Positions 25,145 to 33,383 are shown, counted from the first letter of the stretch. The stretch: DNA of 64,000 nt from Actinacidiphila yanglinensis (GCF_900107965.1 NZ_FNVU01000011.1:62001-126000); one strand, 5' to 3'. Program-made: numbers and translations. The notes: a model not told the origin generated them from the sequence alone.

Positions 25145-25807
25145 ATGAGCAGCGATCAGCCCGGCGGCGGTTCGCCGTACGACAAGCCGTCAGGCGGCGG
25201 GACCCCGCCGAACCAGCCGCCGCCCGGCAGCCCTTACGGCGGCGGCCCGCACGGTGCGCCGCCGCCCGGGGACGGTGACCAGGGTCCGTACGGTCGCAAT
25301 CCGTACGAGCAGAACCCCTACGGCCAGAACCCGTACTCGGGTGGCCCCGGCGAGCCCGACCCGCTGGCCGGGATGCCGCCGCTCGCCGAGCCGGGCAAGC
25401 GGGTGCTGGCGCGGATCATCGACATCATCATCGTGCTGATCCCCGCCTTTCTGCTGGACTGGGCGGCGGTCGGGCTGCAGGAGAGCGACTTCAGCTCGGG
25501 GCGTTCCGCGGTCGGCGGGATCTTCACCGCCGGGGTGGGCTTCGTCTATGAGTTCCTGATGACCCGCGCCACCGGGCAGACGGTGGGCAAGCGGTGGATG
25601 GGGCTGCGGGCCGCGATGCTCGACGACGGCAGCGTGCCGAATTCCAACGCCGCCGCCGTGCGCGCCGCGATCCTGTGGATTCCGGCGTTCTGCTGCTCGT
25701 GCGTCTGGTTCCTCGTGATCGGCGCGACCGTCCTGGTCGACCGGCCCTACAAGCAGGGCATCCACGACAAGGCCGCGAAGACGGTGGTCGTCCAGACGTC
25801 CGGCTGA
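25145..25807 (+). CDS. RDD family membrane protein
   Basis: 220 residues. The first 75 residues are Gly/Pro/Asn/Tyr-rich, with repeats of the type NPYGQNPY, and resemble prion-like or adhesive tails. The RDD domain follows (KRVLARIIDIIIVLIPAFLL, GQTVGKRWMGLRAAM, HDKAAKTVVV) with three to four helices and a Cys-rich helix (FCCSCVWF). The ATG at 25145 is chosen over the TTG at 25133; the GGTTTGACTC just upstream may be its promoter. Middle member of three tandem RDD genes, 105 bp after the first. Confidence 0.85.
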   Translation: MSSDQPGGGSPYDKPSGGGTPPNQPPPGSPYGGGPHGAPPPGDGDQGPYGRNPYEQNPYGQNPYSGGPGEPDPLAGMPPLAEPGKRVLARIIDIIIVLIPAFLLDWAAVGLQESDFSSGRSAVGGIFTAGVGFVYEFLMTRATGQTVGKRWMGLRAAMLDDGSVPNSNAAAVRAAILWIPAFCCSCVWFLVIGATVLVDRPYKQGIHDKAAKTVVVQTSG

Positions 25808-25911
25808 CCTGGGAGCCTTGAAGCAGGGGAGCGCCGGGGGAACGTCGGGGAAGAGGCGGACCCGCGGCCGGGTCCGGGGCAACCCGGGGGTGTGCCGTCA
25901 CTCGAACGGCT

Positions 25912-25920
25912 GGTTTACTC
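25912..25920 (+). promoter_or_regulatory. GGTTTACTC motif before third RDD gene
   Basis: This ends six bases before the ATG at 25927 and matches the motif before the second RDD gene. It is a possible -10 region of a leaderless promoter. Confidence 0.3.
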
Positions 25921-25926
25921 AACGCC

Positions 25927-26400
25927 ATGACGGCAGATCTCCCCGCGGACATGGCACCGCTCGCCACCCTCGGACAGCGGTTCCTGGCCCGGCTGATCGA
26001 CACGGTCGTCCTGGTCGCGGTGGTGGTCCTGGTGAGCTGGGCCGCGCTCGGTGACGAGATCCGGCACGGGACGGACGAGGCGCTGGGCAAGCGCGCACTG
26101 GTCGCGGTCCTCGGCTACATCCTGTACTTCGCGATCGAGGGTGCGATGACCGCCGCCCGCGGCCAGACCGTCGGCAAGCTGGCGCTGCGGATCCGCGCGG
26201 CCCGGCTGGTCGACGGCGGGGTGCCCGGGTCGGCCGGCTGGCTGCGCGCCGCGGTCTACGTGCTGCCCGCGGTGCTGAGCGCCATCCTGATCGGCCCGTT
26301 CTTCTGGCTGGTCAACTCGCTGTGGTGCACGTGGGACCGGCCCTTCCAGCAGTGCCTGCACGACAAGGCGGCCAAGACCGTGGTCGTGGCCGCCTTGTGA
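25927..26400 (+). CDS. RDD family membrane protein (minimal)
   Basis: 157 residues, consisting of little more than the RDD domain: QRFLARLIDTVVLVAVVVLV (helix 1 with the Arg and Asp that name the family), YILYFAIEGAMTAARGQTVGKLALRIRAARLVDGG, and a C-terminal helix before WDRPFQQCLHDKAAKTVVV. It lacks the low-complexity tails of its two upstream relatives. The series runs 432, 220 and 157 residues, which looks like gene duplication with different N-terminal additions. The ATG at 25927 follows GGTTTACTCAACGCC. Convergent with a small membrane protein gene. Confidence 0.86.
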   Translation: MTADLPADMAPLATLGQRFLARLIDTVVLVAVVVLVSWAALGDEIRHGTDEALGKRALVAVLGYILYFAIEGAMTAARGQTVGKLALRIRAARLVDGGVPGSAGWLRAAVYVLPAVLSAILIGPFFWLVNSLWCTWDRPFQQCLHDKAAKTVVVAAL

Positions 26401-26434
26401 AGCGTTCGCGGGCGCGCTGGGTAACCAGGGGCAC

Positions 26435-26725
26435 CTAGCGGAGCGAGTGCTCGCCCACCCGCGCCTCGGCACGCTGCACCGGGGTACCCACGCGCGCCCG
26501 CGGCACCGCCGCCGGAACCGTGGGTGCGGGACGGGCCGTGGCGGCTGCCTTGCGGACGCCCGGACTCACCACGGCCGCGACGAACAGGCCGAGTACCAGC
26601 CCGAGCGCGGCGACGGCGACCACCGCGCCGGCGGAACGCACATCCGCCAGCAGGAGCACCGCGAGGGTGAACAGGACGACGGTCAGGGAACCGTAGGCGA
26701 CTTGCGCGTTCGTAGGACGTGGCAT
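26435..26725 (-). CDS. small two-helix membrane protein, function unknown
   Basis: 96 residues. Two adjacent hydrophobic segments (YGSLTVVLFTLAVLLLAD and AVVAVAALGLVLGLFVAAVV) and a basic, Ala/Pro/Arg-rich cytoplasmic tail. I do not recognise a functional domain; similar small proteins are common in Streptomyces. The ATG at 26725 is taken because residues before it in the same frame have no coding character. Only 34 bp separate its stop from the convergent RDD gene. Confidence 0.7.
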   Translation of the reverse strand: MPRPTNAQVAYGSLTVVLFTLAVLLLADVRSAGAVVAVAALGLVLGLFVAAVVSPGVRKAAATARPAPTVPAAVPRARVGTPVQRAEARVGEHSLR

Positions 26726-27046
26726 GAGGGGAACCGTCCTCGGGGTACGTCGATGCGGGGGCACGCTGACGGGGGGTGGCTCTACGGTTCGGAATGCCCA
26801 GGCCCGCCCCCGGGTAAGCATCACCTTACCGGCGGTGCGGAGCACGGGGGGCGCATGGGGTCGCACGTGTGACCGATGCCTCGACTTGTATGCGGCGAGA
26901 GCCGGTTGGCGCGGCTGACGTCCGGTCAGCGGATGCGGCGTGCCGGAAACCGGCAAACCTAATGGCACGGTCATGTGCAAGTCAAGATCTGTCTTTTCCT
27001 CCGTCACTCCGGTGCAATGGCCTTTCCCAAGGGGAGGTCAAGGATC
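26726..27046. other. gene-free gap upstream of M6 protease
   Basis: The 321-bp gap between divergent genes holds no convincing ORF. Visible items: GCTGAC-GTCCG-GTCAGC at 26914-26930, an inverted repeat with 6-bp arms; a bulged hairpin near 26809-26832 (CCGGGTAAG against CTTACCGG); and a relatively AT-rich stretch from about 26955 to 27030 that probably contains the protease promoter. No clear -35/-10 pair was found. Confidence 0.5.
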
Positions 27047-29458
27047 TTGAAGAGACAGCAAAAGATCAGTCACATCGCCGCCCTGGCCGCCGCGATAGCC
27101 GTGCTCGGTGTCCCCGCGACCGTCTCCGGAGCGGCCGCCGCGACACCGGGCCACAGCAGCACGTCCGCGGCCCAGGCCGCCGGCCACGACCCCGCGCAGA
27201 GCGAACCGCACGACCTGCCGGGCCCGTTCAGCAAGCAGCAGGCCGCCGAGCACTCCGCCGCCCTCCAGCAGGTCGTTGCCGGCAACGCCACTGTCCAGCA
27301 GCGCAACGGCTCCCAGGTGGTCCAACTCGGCCACGGCAACGGCAAGCAGAGCAAGTACGTGGAGCTGGGGCGGGAGAAGACCGACAAGATCTTCACGATC
27401 CTGGCCGAGTTCGGCGACCAGGTGGACGACACCACCACCTACGACCCCGACGGCCCGGACGGCCCCGAGCCGCCCGCCCCCAAGTACGGCGGCGATCCCG
27501 GCCCCGCGCACAACACCATTGCCGAGCCGGACCGTTCGCAGGACAACAGCACCGCCTGGCAGGCGGACTACAACCAGCAGCACTTCCAGGACCTGTACTT
27601 CTCGCACGCCAAGGACAAGGAGTCGCTGGCGAAGTACTACGAGACGCAGTCCTCCGGCCGCTACTCGGTCGACGGCGAGGTCGCCGACTGGGTCAAGGTC
27701 CCCTACAACGAGGCCCGTTACGGCTCCAACTGGTGCGGCTCCACCATCTGCTCCAACGCCTGGGACCTGATCCGCGACGCCACCACCGCCTACGTCGCCG
27801 ACCAGAAGGCGCAGGGCCGTACCGACGCGCAGATCAAGGCGGACCTGTCGGCGTACGACCAGTGGGACCGCTACGACTACGACGGCGACGGGAACTTCAA
27901 CGAGCCGGACGGCTATATCGACCACTTCCAGATCGTGCACGCCGGCGAGGACGAGTCGGCCGGCGGCGGCGCGCAGGCCACCGACGCGCTGTGGGCGCAC
28001 CGCTGGTACGCCTACGGCACCGACGCCGGGAAGACCGGCCCGGCGGGGGACAGGGCCGGCGGCACCGAGATCGGCGACACCGGGATCTGGGTCGGCGACT
28101 ACACCCTCCAGCCGGAGAACGGCGGCCTGGGCGTCTTCGCCCACGAGTACGGCCACGACCTCGGCCTGCCCGACGAGTACGACACCTCCTACGTCGGCGA
28201 GAACAACACCGCCTTCTGGACGCTGATGTCGTCGGGTTCGTGGATGGGCACCGGGAAGAACGCGATCGGCGACCTGCCGGACGACATGAGCGCCTGGGAC
28301 AAGCTCCAGCTCGGCTGGCTCAACTACGGCACCGCCAAGGCCGCGACCCGCTCCACCACCAAGCTGGGCGTCGCCGAGTACAACACCAAGAACAAACAGG
28401 CGCTGGTGGTCCAGCTGCCGGACAAGTCCGTCACCACCACCATCACCACGCCCGCCGAGGGCAGCAAGCAGTGGTGGAGCGGCATGGGCGACAACCTCTC
28501 CAACACCCTGACCCGCCCGGTCGACCTCACCGGCGCCACCACCGCCTCGCTCGACCTCAAGGGCTGGTGGGACATCGAGCAGAACTACGACTACCTGTAC
28601 ACCGAGGTCTCCACCGACGGCGGCGCGAACTGGACCGCGCTGGACGGCACCGCGAACGGCAAGGCCATCCCGCGGGACGGCGGCGACCAGCCCGCCCTGA
28701 CCGGTACCTCCGGCGCCTACGAGGACCTGTCCTTCCCGCTCGACGCGTACGCGGGGCAGCAGATCCAGCTGCGCTTCCGCTACCTCACCGACGGCGGCGT
28801 CTCCCAGCAGGGCTTCGCGGCCGACGCGATCACCGTCAGCGCCGACGGGAAGGCGCTGCTGACCGACGGCGCCGAGACCGACGACAACGGGTGGACCGCC
28901 GACGGCTTCTCCCGGATCGGCGCGTCCTTCAGCAAGGACTACCCGGAGTACTACGTCGCGGAGAACCGGGAGTACACCTCCTACGACACCACCCTGAAGA
29001 CCGGCCCCTACAACTTCGGCTGGACCAGCACCCGGCCGGACTGGGTCGAGCACTACCCGTACCAGACCGGCCTGCTGGTGTGGCTGTGGGACACCTCCCA
29101 GCCGGACAACAACGTCGGCGCCCACCCGGGCAGCGGCCAGATCCTGCCGGTCGACGCGCACGCCAAGCCGGAGAAGTTCGCCGACGGCTCGGTGATCCGC
29201 AACCGGGTCCAGGCGTACGACTCGCCGTTCAGCTGGTACCCGTCCGCCGGGTTCACCCTGCACGACGACGGGGTCGCCAAACGCATCCCGGCGAAGCTGG
29301 GCAGCCCGGTCTTCGACGACCACAGCGGAACGTACTGGTACGGCAGCAATCCGTACGGGAGCGTCAAGGTTCCCGACACCAACACCCGGCTGACCATCGT
29401 CGGCCAGGCACTCGACGGCAGCACCATGACCGTCCAGGTCGGACCGTCCCACCGGTGA
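27047..29458 (+). CDS. secreted M6 family metalloprotease (immune inhibitor A-like)
   Basis: 803 residues. The signal peptide starts MKRQQKISHIAALAAAIAVL and ends near GAAAA-TPG. The zinc site is His366-Glu-Tyr-Gly-His370 in HEYGHDLGLPDEYD, with the Met-turn LMSSGSWMG, as in InhA-type M6 peptidases. The propeptide region comes first; the C-terminal 350 residues form beta-sandwich domains with repeats such as DGAETDDNGWTADGFSR. It is an exported protein-degrading enzyme. The TTG at 27047 has a strong GGGGAGG upstream and starts exactly at the signal peptide; the ATG at 27017 has no site. Followed by a strong terminator hairpin. Confidence 0.92.
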   Translation: MKRQQKISHIAALAAAIAVLGVPATVSGAAAATPGHSSTSAAQAAGHDPAQSEPHDLPGPFSKQQAAEHSAALQQVVAGNATVQQRNGSQVVQLGHGNGKQSKYVELGREKTDKIFTILAEFGDQVDDTTTYDPDGPDGPEPPAPKYGGDPGPAHNTIAEPDRSQDNSTAWQADYNQQHFQDLYFSHAKDKESLAKYYETQSSGRYSVDGEVADWVKVPYNEARYGSNWCGSTICSNAWDLIRDATTAYVADQKAQGRTDAQIKADLSAYDQWDRYDYDGDGNFNEPDGYIDHFQIVHAGEDESAGGGAQATDALWAHRWYAYGTDAGKTGPAGDRAGGTEIGDTGIWVGDYTLQPENGGLGVFAHEYGHDLGLPDEYDTSYVGENNTAFWTLMSSGSWMGTGKNAIGDLPDDMSAWDKLQLGWLNYGTAKAATRSTTKLGVAEYNTKNKQALVVQLPDKSVTTTITTPAEGSKQWWSGMGDNLSNTLTRPVDLTGATTASLDLKGWWDIEQNYDYLYTEVSTDGGANWTALDGTANGKAIPRDGGDQPALTGTSGAYEDLSFPLDAYAGQQIQLRFRYLTDGGVSQQGFAADAITVSADGKALLTDGAETDDNGWTADGFSRIGASFSKDYPEYYVAENREYTSYDTTLKTGPYNFGWTSTRPDWVEHYPYQTGLLVWLWDTSQPDNNVGAHPGSGQILPVDAHAKPEKFADGSVIRNRVQAYDSPFSWYPSAGFTLHDDGVAKRIPAKLGSPVFDDHSGTYWYGSNPYGSVKVPDTNTRLTIVGQALDGSTMTVQVGPSHR

Positions 29459-29524
29459 CATCACCAGGGACACCATCAGTAACAGAGGTCACACAGGTAT
29501 TCTGACCTGCGAAGACGCGACGTT

Positions 29525-29554
29525 CGGCCGCCGCCCTCTGGTGGGCGGCGGCCG
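29525..29554 (+). terminator. strong hairpin after M6 protease gene
   Basis: CGGCCGCCGCCC and GGGCGGCGGCCG pair perfectly over 12 bp with the loop TCTGGT. There is no U-tract, as is usual in high-GC actinobacteria. It is 66 bp after the protease stop. Confidence 0.75.
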
Positions 29555-29573
29555 ATGCGCACAAGATGTGCAC

Positions 29574-29888
29574 ATGGCGGTCGGCGGTTTCACGAAACTC
29601 CCGGGCGGCACGGTCGTCGTCGCGCTCGGCCTGCCGCACCCGACGTGTGCCGAGCTCACTGTGCGGGTGGTCGTGCACGCGGTGAACCGTCAGCGTGCCC
29701 TGACCCGGCTCAGCAACCTCGGCTTCCGCGGCGCCCGGCTGTCCGGCAACGCGGAGCCGCCCACACCCGACGAGGTCTCGGCGGTCCTGCACCACCCCGA
29801 CGGGCTGGTCTGGCGCGACTACCACGCCCGGGGCACCGACCCCTGGCACCCGATCTCCGTGCTGAACCGGGTCACGCCCCACTCGTAG
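29574..29888 (+). CDS. conserved small protein of unknown function
   Basis: 104 residues, no signal peptide or membrane segment. Recognisable stretches are VNRQRALTRLSNLGFRGARLSG, PPTPDEVSAVLHHPDGLVWRD and DPWHPISVLNR, which I associate with a conserved Streptomyces hypothetical family of unknown role. The ATG at 29574 is used because the terminator hairpin occupies the bases before it; an earlier GTG at 29541 would lie inside the hairpin. Its 3' end overlaps the convergent pncA by 17 bp. Confidence 0.65.
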   Translation: MAVGGFTKLPGGTVVVALGLPHPTCAELTVRVVVHAVNRQRALTRLSNLGFRGARLSGNAEPPTPDEVSAVLHHPDGLVWRDYHARGTDPWHPISVLNRVTPHS

Positions 29889-30468
29889 CGGCGGGGCCGC
29901 CCGTCAGCTCCACGCCCGCCTGCCGCAGCTGCGCGAGCGCCTGCCGCGTGCTGTCGGGCGCGACGCCCGCGGTCAGGTCCAGCAGCACCCGGGTGGTGAA
30001 GCCCTCGCGGGCCGCGTCCAGCGCGGTGGCCCGCACGCAGTGGTCCGTGGCGATTCCCACGACGTCCACCTCGGTGACGTCCCGCTCGCGCAGCCACGCG
30101 GCCAGCCCGTCGCCGTTCTCGTCCTCGCCCTCGAAGCCGCTGTAGGCCGCCGCGTAGGCGCCCTTGTCGAACACCGCGTCGACCGCGCCGGACGCGACCG
30201 CCGGCGCGAAGTTCGGGTGGAACCCGACGCCCTCCGTGCCCGCGACGCAGTGCACCGGCCAGGACGTCACGAAGTCCGGGTGGTCCGAGAAGTGCGTGCC
30301 CGGGTCGATGTGGTGGTCCCTGGTCGCCACGACGTGACGGTACGCACCCGCGGAGTCACCGATCAGGTCCGTGACGGCGGCGGCGACGTCGGCTCCGCCG
30401 GTCACGGCGAGGCTGCCGCCCTCGCAGAAGTCGTTCTGCACGTCGACGACGATGAGTGCGCGGTGCAT
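29872..30468 (-). CDS. pncA: nicotinamidase (isochorismatase family)
   Basis: 198 residues. Hydrolyses nicotinamide to nicotinate in NAD salvage, in the cytoplasm. The triad is visible: Asp9 in VVDVQNDF, Lys in VFDKGAYAAAYSGF and the nucleophile Cys in ATDHCVRATA. The metal-site stretch DHHIDPGTHFSDHPDF is as in M. tuberculosis PncA. The ATG at 30468 follows CGGAGAGCC. It lies downstream of pncB on the same strand, but 554 bp of repeat-rich DNA separate them; the next enzyme of the pathway is PncB. Confidence 0.94.
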   Translation of the reverse strand: MHRALIVVDVQNDFCEGGSLAVTGGADVAAAVTDLIGDSAGAYRHVVATRDHHIDPGTHFSDHPDFVTSWPVHCVAGTEGVGFHPNFAPAVASGAVDAVFDKGAYAAAYSGFEGEDENGDGLAAWLRERDVTEVDVVGIATDHCVRATALDAAREGFTTRVLLDLTAGVAPDSTRQALAQLRQAGVELTGGPAATSGA

Positions 30469-30534
30469 GGGCTCTCCGAGGGTTCTGCGGTTCCGGGGTA
30501 CCGAGGGTAGGGACTGCGTCGCTCGAACGGAAAG

Positions 30535-31010
30535 GGGGATACCCCTCTCCGCCGCGCCCCGGGGTGCCCTCGCCCCGAACGGCCCCCTCCCCCCGCGAAG
30601 CGCGGCCCCCCTCCCGGGCAACGGTGCCCCTCCCCGTGGCCGGGGTGCCCTGCGGTGGACGGTGCCCCTCCCCCCGGCCTCGGGGTGCCCTTGCGGGCAG
30701 AGGGTGCTTTGCAGGGGCGCGGGGAACTGCGCGGGCAACCGGCCACCGGCCGGTGGTCCGGGGACATCGCCATGGGGGCTGGGCGTGCGGGTCCCCGGCT
30801 GCGCCGCGCTGGCTGAGCGCGCAGTTCCCCGCGCCCCTGGTGGTTGCCCCCGCCCGCAAGGGCAACCCCCGCCCGCGGGAGGGGCACCCCGGCCCCGGGA
30901 GCGGGCGCCGTTGCCCGCGAGGGCATCCCGGCCGTGGGGAGGGGGCACCGTCTGAGTGTGAGGGCGCCCCGGGCACGGGGAGGGGGCGCCGTCTCACCGG
31001 CAGGGCCCCC
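30535..31010. repeat. compound repeat, copy D, large palindromic block between pncB and pncA
   Basis: The 554-bp gap holds no gene. At its heart are the two core arms in outward order: CAGGGGCGCGGGGAACTGCG from 30712 and the complementary CGCAGTTCCCCGCGCCCCTG ending at 30839. On the left are about three imperfect tandem units with GGTGCCCCTCCCC and CGGGGTGCCCT (30541-30710); on the right their complements with GGGGAGGGGGC and GGGCGCC (30850-31005). The whole block is nearly self-complementary over about 470 bp. Confidence 0.8.
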
Positions 31011-31022
31011 GGCCAGGGGAAC

Positions 31023-32354
31023 TCAGAGGAATTCCGTGGGGAGGACGGGCTCGCCGCGGGAGAGCTGGGTCGCGGAGAGCGGCAGACCCGCGCGGGCAGC
31101 GATATGCCGGGCGCGGGCAGCATCGAGCGGCTCGCGCCCGATCACGGCCCCGCCCCGAACGAGCGGCACGAGCAACTGCCGCTCCTCCAGCTCCGCAGGA
31201 ACCCCCCCGATGCCGATGACCTCCGCCTCCGCGACCCCATCCGCGTCCAGCCGCCGCGCGGCCCACTTGCGCCCGCCGACACTCGTCTTCCCACCCCTCG
31301 CCTTCTTCGCGACGGGCGTGAGCGGCGCGTCCGGCTCGCCCGGCACCGTCGCGCGCGCGACGAGCTTGTAGACCATCGAGCAGGTCGGCTGCCCGCTGCC
31401 GGTGACCAGCGACGTGCCGACGCCGTACGCGTCGACCGGGGCCGCGGCCAGCGAGGCGATGGCGTACTCGTCGAGGTCGGAGGTGACCACGATCCGGGTG
31501 TCCTTCGCGCCCAGGTCGTCGAGCTGCTGCCGGACCCGGTGGGCGAGCAGCAGCAGGTCCCCGGAGTCGATCCGCACCGCGCCCAGCTCGGGCCCGGCCG
31601 CCTCGACGGCGGTGCGCACCGCCTCGGCCACGTCGTACGTGTCGACCAGCAGCGTCGTGGAGCGGCCCAGGGACTCGACCTGGGCGGTGAAGGCGTCCCG
31701 CTCGGTGTCGTGCAGCAGGGTGAAGGCGTGCGCGCTGGTGCCGATGGTCGGCAGGCCGTAGCGGAAGCCCGCGGCGAGGTTGGAGGAGGAGCGGAACCCG
31801 CCGATGTAGGCGGCGCGCGAGGCGGCCACCGCGGCCAGCTCGTGGGTGCGCCGGGCGCCCATCTCCATCAGTGGCCGGCCACCGGCCGCCACCGCCATCC
31901 GGGAGGCGGCCGCGGCGATCGCCGAGTCGTGGTTGAGGATCGACAGCACCACCGTCTCCAGCAGCACCGCCTCGGCGAAGGTGCCCTCCACCCGCAGGAT
32001 CGGCGAGCCGGGGAAGTACACCTCGCCCTCGGGATAGCCCCAGATGTCGCCGGTGAAGCGGTAGTCGGCCAGCCACTTCAGGGTCGCCGCGTCCACCACC
32101 GACTCCCGCTCCAGGTACTCCAGCACCGGCGGGTCGAAGCGGAAGTTCTCCACCGCGTCCAGGACGCGGCCGGTGCCCGCCACCACTCCGTACCGCCGCC
32201 CTTCCGGCAGCCGGCGGGTGAACACCTCGAAGACCGACCGGCGGTGCGCGGCGCCGCTCTTGAGGGCGGCCTGGAGCATGGTGAACTCGTACCGGTCGGT
32301 GAACAGCGCGGTGGACGGCACGTCCACCGGCAGTGCCAGGTCTGCTGTGCTCAT
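31023..32354 (-). CDS. pncB: nicotinate phosphoribosyltransferase
   Basis: 443 residues. Makes nicotinate mononucleotide from nicotinate and PRPP, the step after PncA in NAD salvage. Diagnostic stretches: ALFTDRYEFTMLQAALKSG, FEVFTRRLPEGRRYGVVAGTGR, TIGTSAHAFTLLHD, VDTYDVAEAVR and VRIDSGDLLLLAHRVRQQLD. The ATG at 32354 has a leaderless-type TAGCAT seven bases upstream; an ATG at 32375 would lie upstream of that hexamer. Upstream, a 23-bp palindrome (32373-32395) covers the -35 position, so transcription is probably repressed when NAD precursors are plentiful (inference). Divergent from clpS. Confidence 0.94.
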   Translation of the reverse strand: MSTADLALPVDVPSTALFTDRYEFTMLQAALKSGAAHRRSVFEVFTRRLPEGRRYGVVAGTGRVLDAVENFRFDPPVLEYLERESVVDAATLKWLADYRFTGDIWGYPEGEVYFPGSPILRVEGTFAEAVLLETVVLSILNHDSAIAAAASRMAVAAGGRPLMEMGARRTHELAAVAASRAAYIGGFRSSSNLAAGFRYGLPTIGTSAHAFTLLHDTERDAFTAQVESLGRSTTLLVDTYDVAEAVRTAVEAAGPELGAVRIDSGDLLLLAHRVRQQLDDLGAKDTRIVVTSDLDEYAIASLAAAPVDAYGVGTSLVTGSGQPTCSMVYKLVARATVPGEPDAPLTPVAKKARGGKTSVGGRKWAARRLDADGVAEAEVIGIGGVPAELEERQLLVPLVRGGAVIGREPLDAARARHIAARAGLPLSATQLSRGEPVLPTEFL

Positions 32355-32361
32355 GGCGACG

Positions 32362-32367
32362 ATGCTA
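32362..32367 (-). promoter_or_regulatory. -10 hexamer of a likely leaderless promoter (pncB)
   Basis: TAGCAT on the minus strand, seven bases, then ATG at 32354. The matching -35 position falls inside the palindrome at 32373-32395. Confidence 0.5.
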
Positions 32368-32372
32368 CCCCG

Positions 32373-32395
32373 CATTTCGTCAAACTGACGAGATG
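32373..32395. promoter_or_regulatory. 23-bp palindromic operator candidate between pncB and clpS
   Basis: CATTTCGTCA-AAC-TGACGAGATG: 10-bp arms with one mismatch and a 3-bp centre. It overlaps the -35 region of the pncB promoter and could also affect clpS on the other side. This is a good candidate site for a regulator of NAD salvage; no regulator gene is adjacent. Confidence 0.65.
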
Positions 32396-32454
32396 TCGCC
32401 GGGTGTGTGCCCTCTCACACGCCCATTTGTGCGACGGCCCCACGGAGCGGCAGC

Positions 32455-32814
32455 ATGGAACCTGTGAGTGCCCAGCTGTCTCCCACCACCCGGGCAAGGA
32501 CGCGCGCGACCTGCAGCGTCGCCCCTGCCGAGATCGAGCAAACCGAATCGAGCGAAGCCCCCGCGCAGGTCCCCGAGCCGGATGTTCCGTGGGTGACCCT
32601 CGTGCACAACGACCCCGTCAACCTCATGAGCTACGTGACGTATGTCTTCCAGACGTACTTCGGGTACTCGAAGGGCAAGGCCACGAAGCTGATGAAGGAC
32701 GTCCACTACAAGGGTCGGGCCGTGGTCTCCAGCGGCACTCGCGAGGAGATGGAACGGGACGTGCAGGCGATGCACGGCTACGGTCTGTGGGCGACACTGT
32801 CGCAGGACCGCTGA
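32455..32814 (+). CDS. clpS: ATP-dependent Clp protease adaptor ClpS
   Basis: 119 residues. Binds ClpC/ClpA N-domains and delivers N-degron substrates to the Clp protease. The ClpS core is plain: PWVTLVHNDPVNLMSYVTYVF, the Asn-Asp of the N-degron pocket (HNDPVN), GKATKLMKDVHYKGRAVV and EEMERDVQAMHGYGLWATL. About 40 variable residues precede it. The ATG at 32455 has GGAG eight bases upstream; a GTG at 32464 is also in frame. The stop overlaps the DUF2017 start by one base (TGATG), so the two are translationally coupled. Confidence 0.95.
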   Translation: MEPVSAQLSPTTRARTRATCSVAPAEIEQTESSEAPAQVPEPDVPWVTLVHNDPVNLMSYVTYVFQTYFGYSKGKATKLMKDVHYKGRAVVSSGTREEMERDVQAMHGYGLWATLSQDR

Positions 32815-33377
32815 TGGCACGCCGACGAGCCCGCGCCGGTTACTTCGAGCCGGTCCGCGGCGGTGGCGCCGCCATCGCGCTGGACGAGGTGGAGATCTCG
32901 ATCCTGCGCAGCCTCGCCGTGCAGTTGCTCGAACTGGTCGGGCCGGGGGACCAGCCGGACGGCGCCGACGACGACCCGCTCGCCCAGCTCTTCACCGAGG
33001 GTCCCTCCAAGCCGCCGGACGACCCCGCGCTGGCCCGGCTCTTCCCCGACGCGTACGAGGAGACCGAGGACGCCGCGGAGTTCCGCCGCTTCACCGAGAA
33101 CGACCTGCGGGCCCGCAAGCGTGAGGACGCCCTCGCGATGGTGCGGGTGCTGGACACCGGCGGCCCGGTGATCAAGCTGACCGCGGACGAGGCCCGGCAG
33201 TGGCTCGGCACCCTCAACGACCTGCGGCTGACGCTGGGCACGCGGCTGGGCGTCACCGAGGACGAGTCCAGCGAGCTCTACCACCTGCCGGACGGTGACA
33301 CCCGCAAGCCGCTGGTCATGGCGTACCTGTGGCTCGGCGGGCTGCAGGAGAGCCTGGTCGAGTCGCTGATGCACTGA
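32814..33377 (+). CDS. DUF2017 family protein coupled to clpS
   Basis: 187 residues, soluble, mostly helical and acidic. The N-terminal GYFEPVRGGGAAIALDEVEISILRSL and the C-terminal LVMAYLWLGGLQESLV match DUF2017, a family found almost only in actinobacteria beside clpS. Function unknown; the constant pairing and one-base overlap point to a role in Clp adaptor biology (inference). The start ATG at 32814 is fixed by the overlap TGATG. Followed seven bases later by a perfect 10-bp hairpin. Confidence 0.88.
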   Translation: MARRRARAGYFEPVRGGGAAIALDEVEISILRSLAVQLLELVGPGDQPDGADDDPLAQLFTEGPSKPPDDPALARLFPDAYEETEDAAEFRRFTENDLRARKREDALAMVRVLDTGGPVIKLTADEARQWLGTLNDLRLTLGTRLGVTEDESSELYHLPDGDTRKPLVMAYLWLGGLQESLVESLMH

Positions 33378-33383
33378 GCGCCG

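Noticed and set aside
30456..32813. Plus-strand open frame through the pncA-pncB repeat block into DUF2017
   Set aside because: It crosses the repeat and the antisense of pncB; only the final 187 codons from the ATG at 32814 are a real gene.
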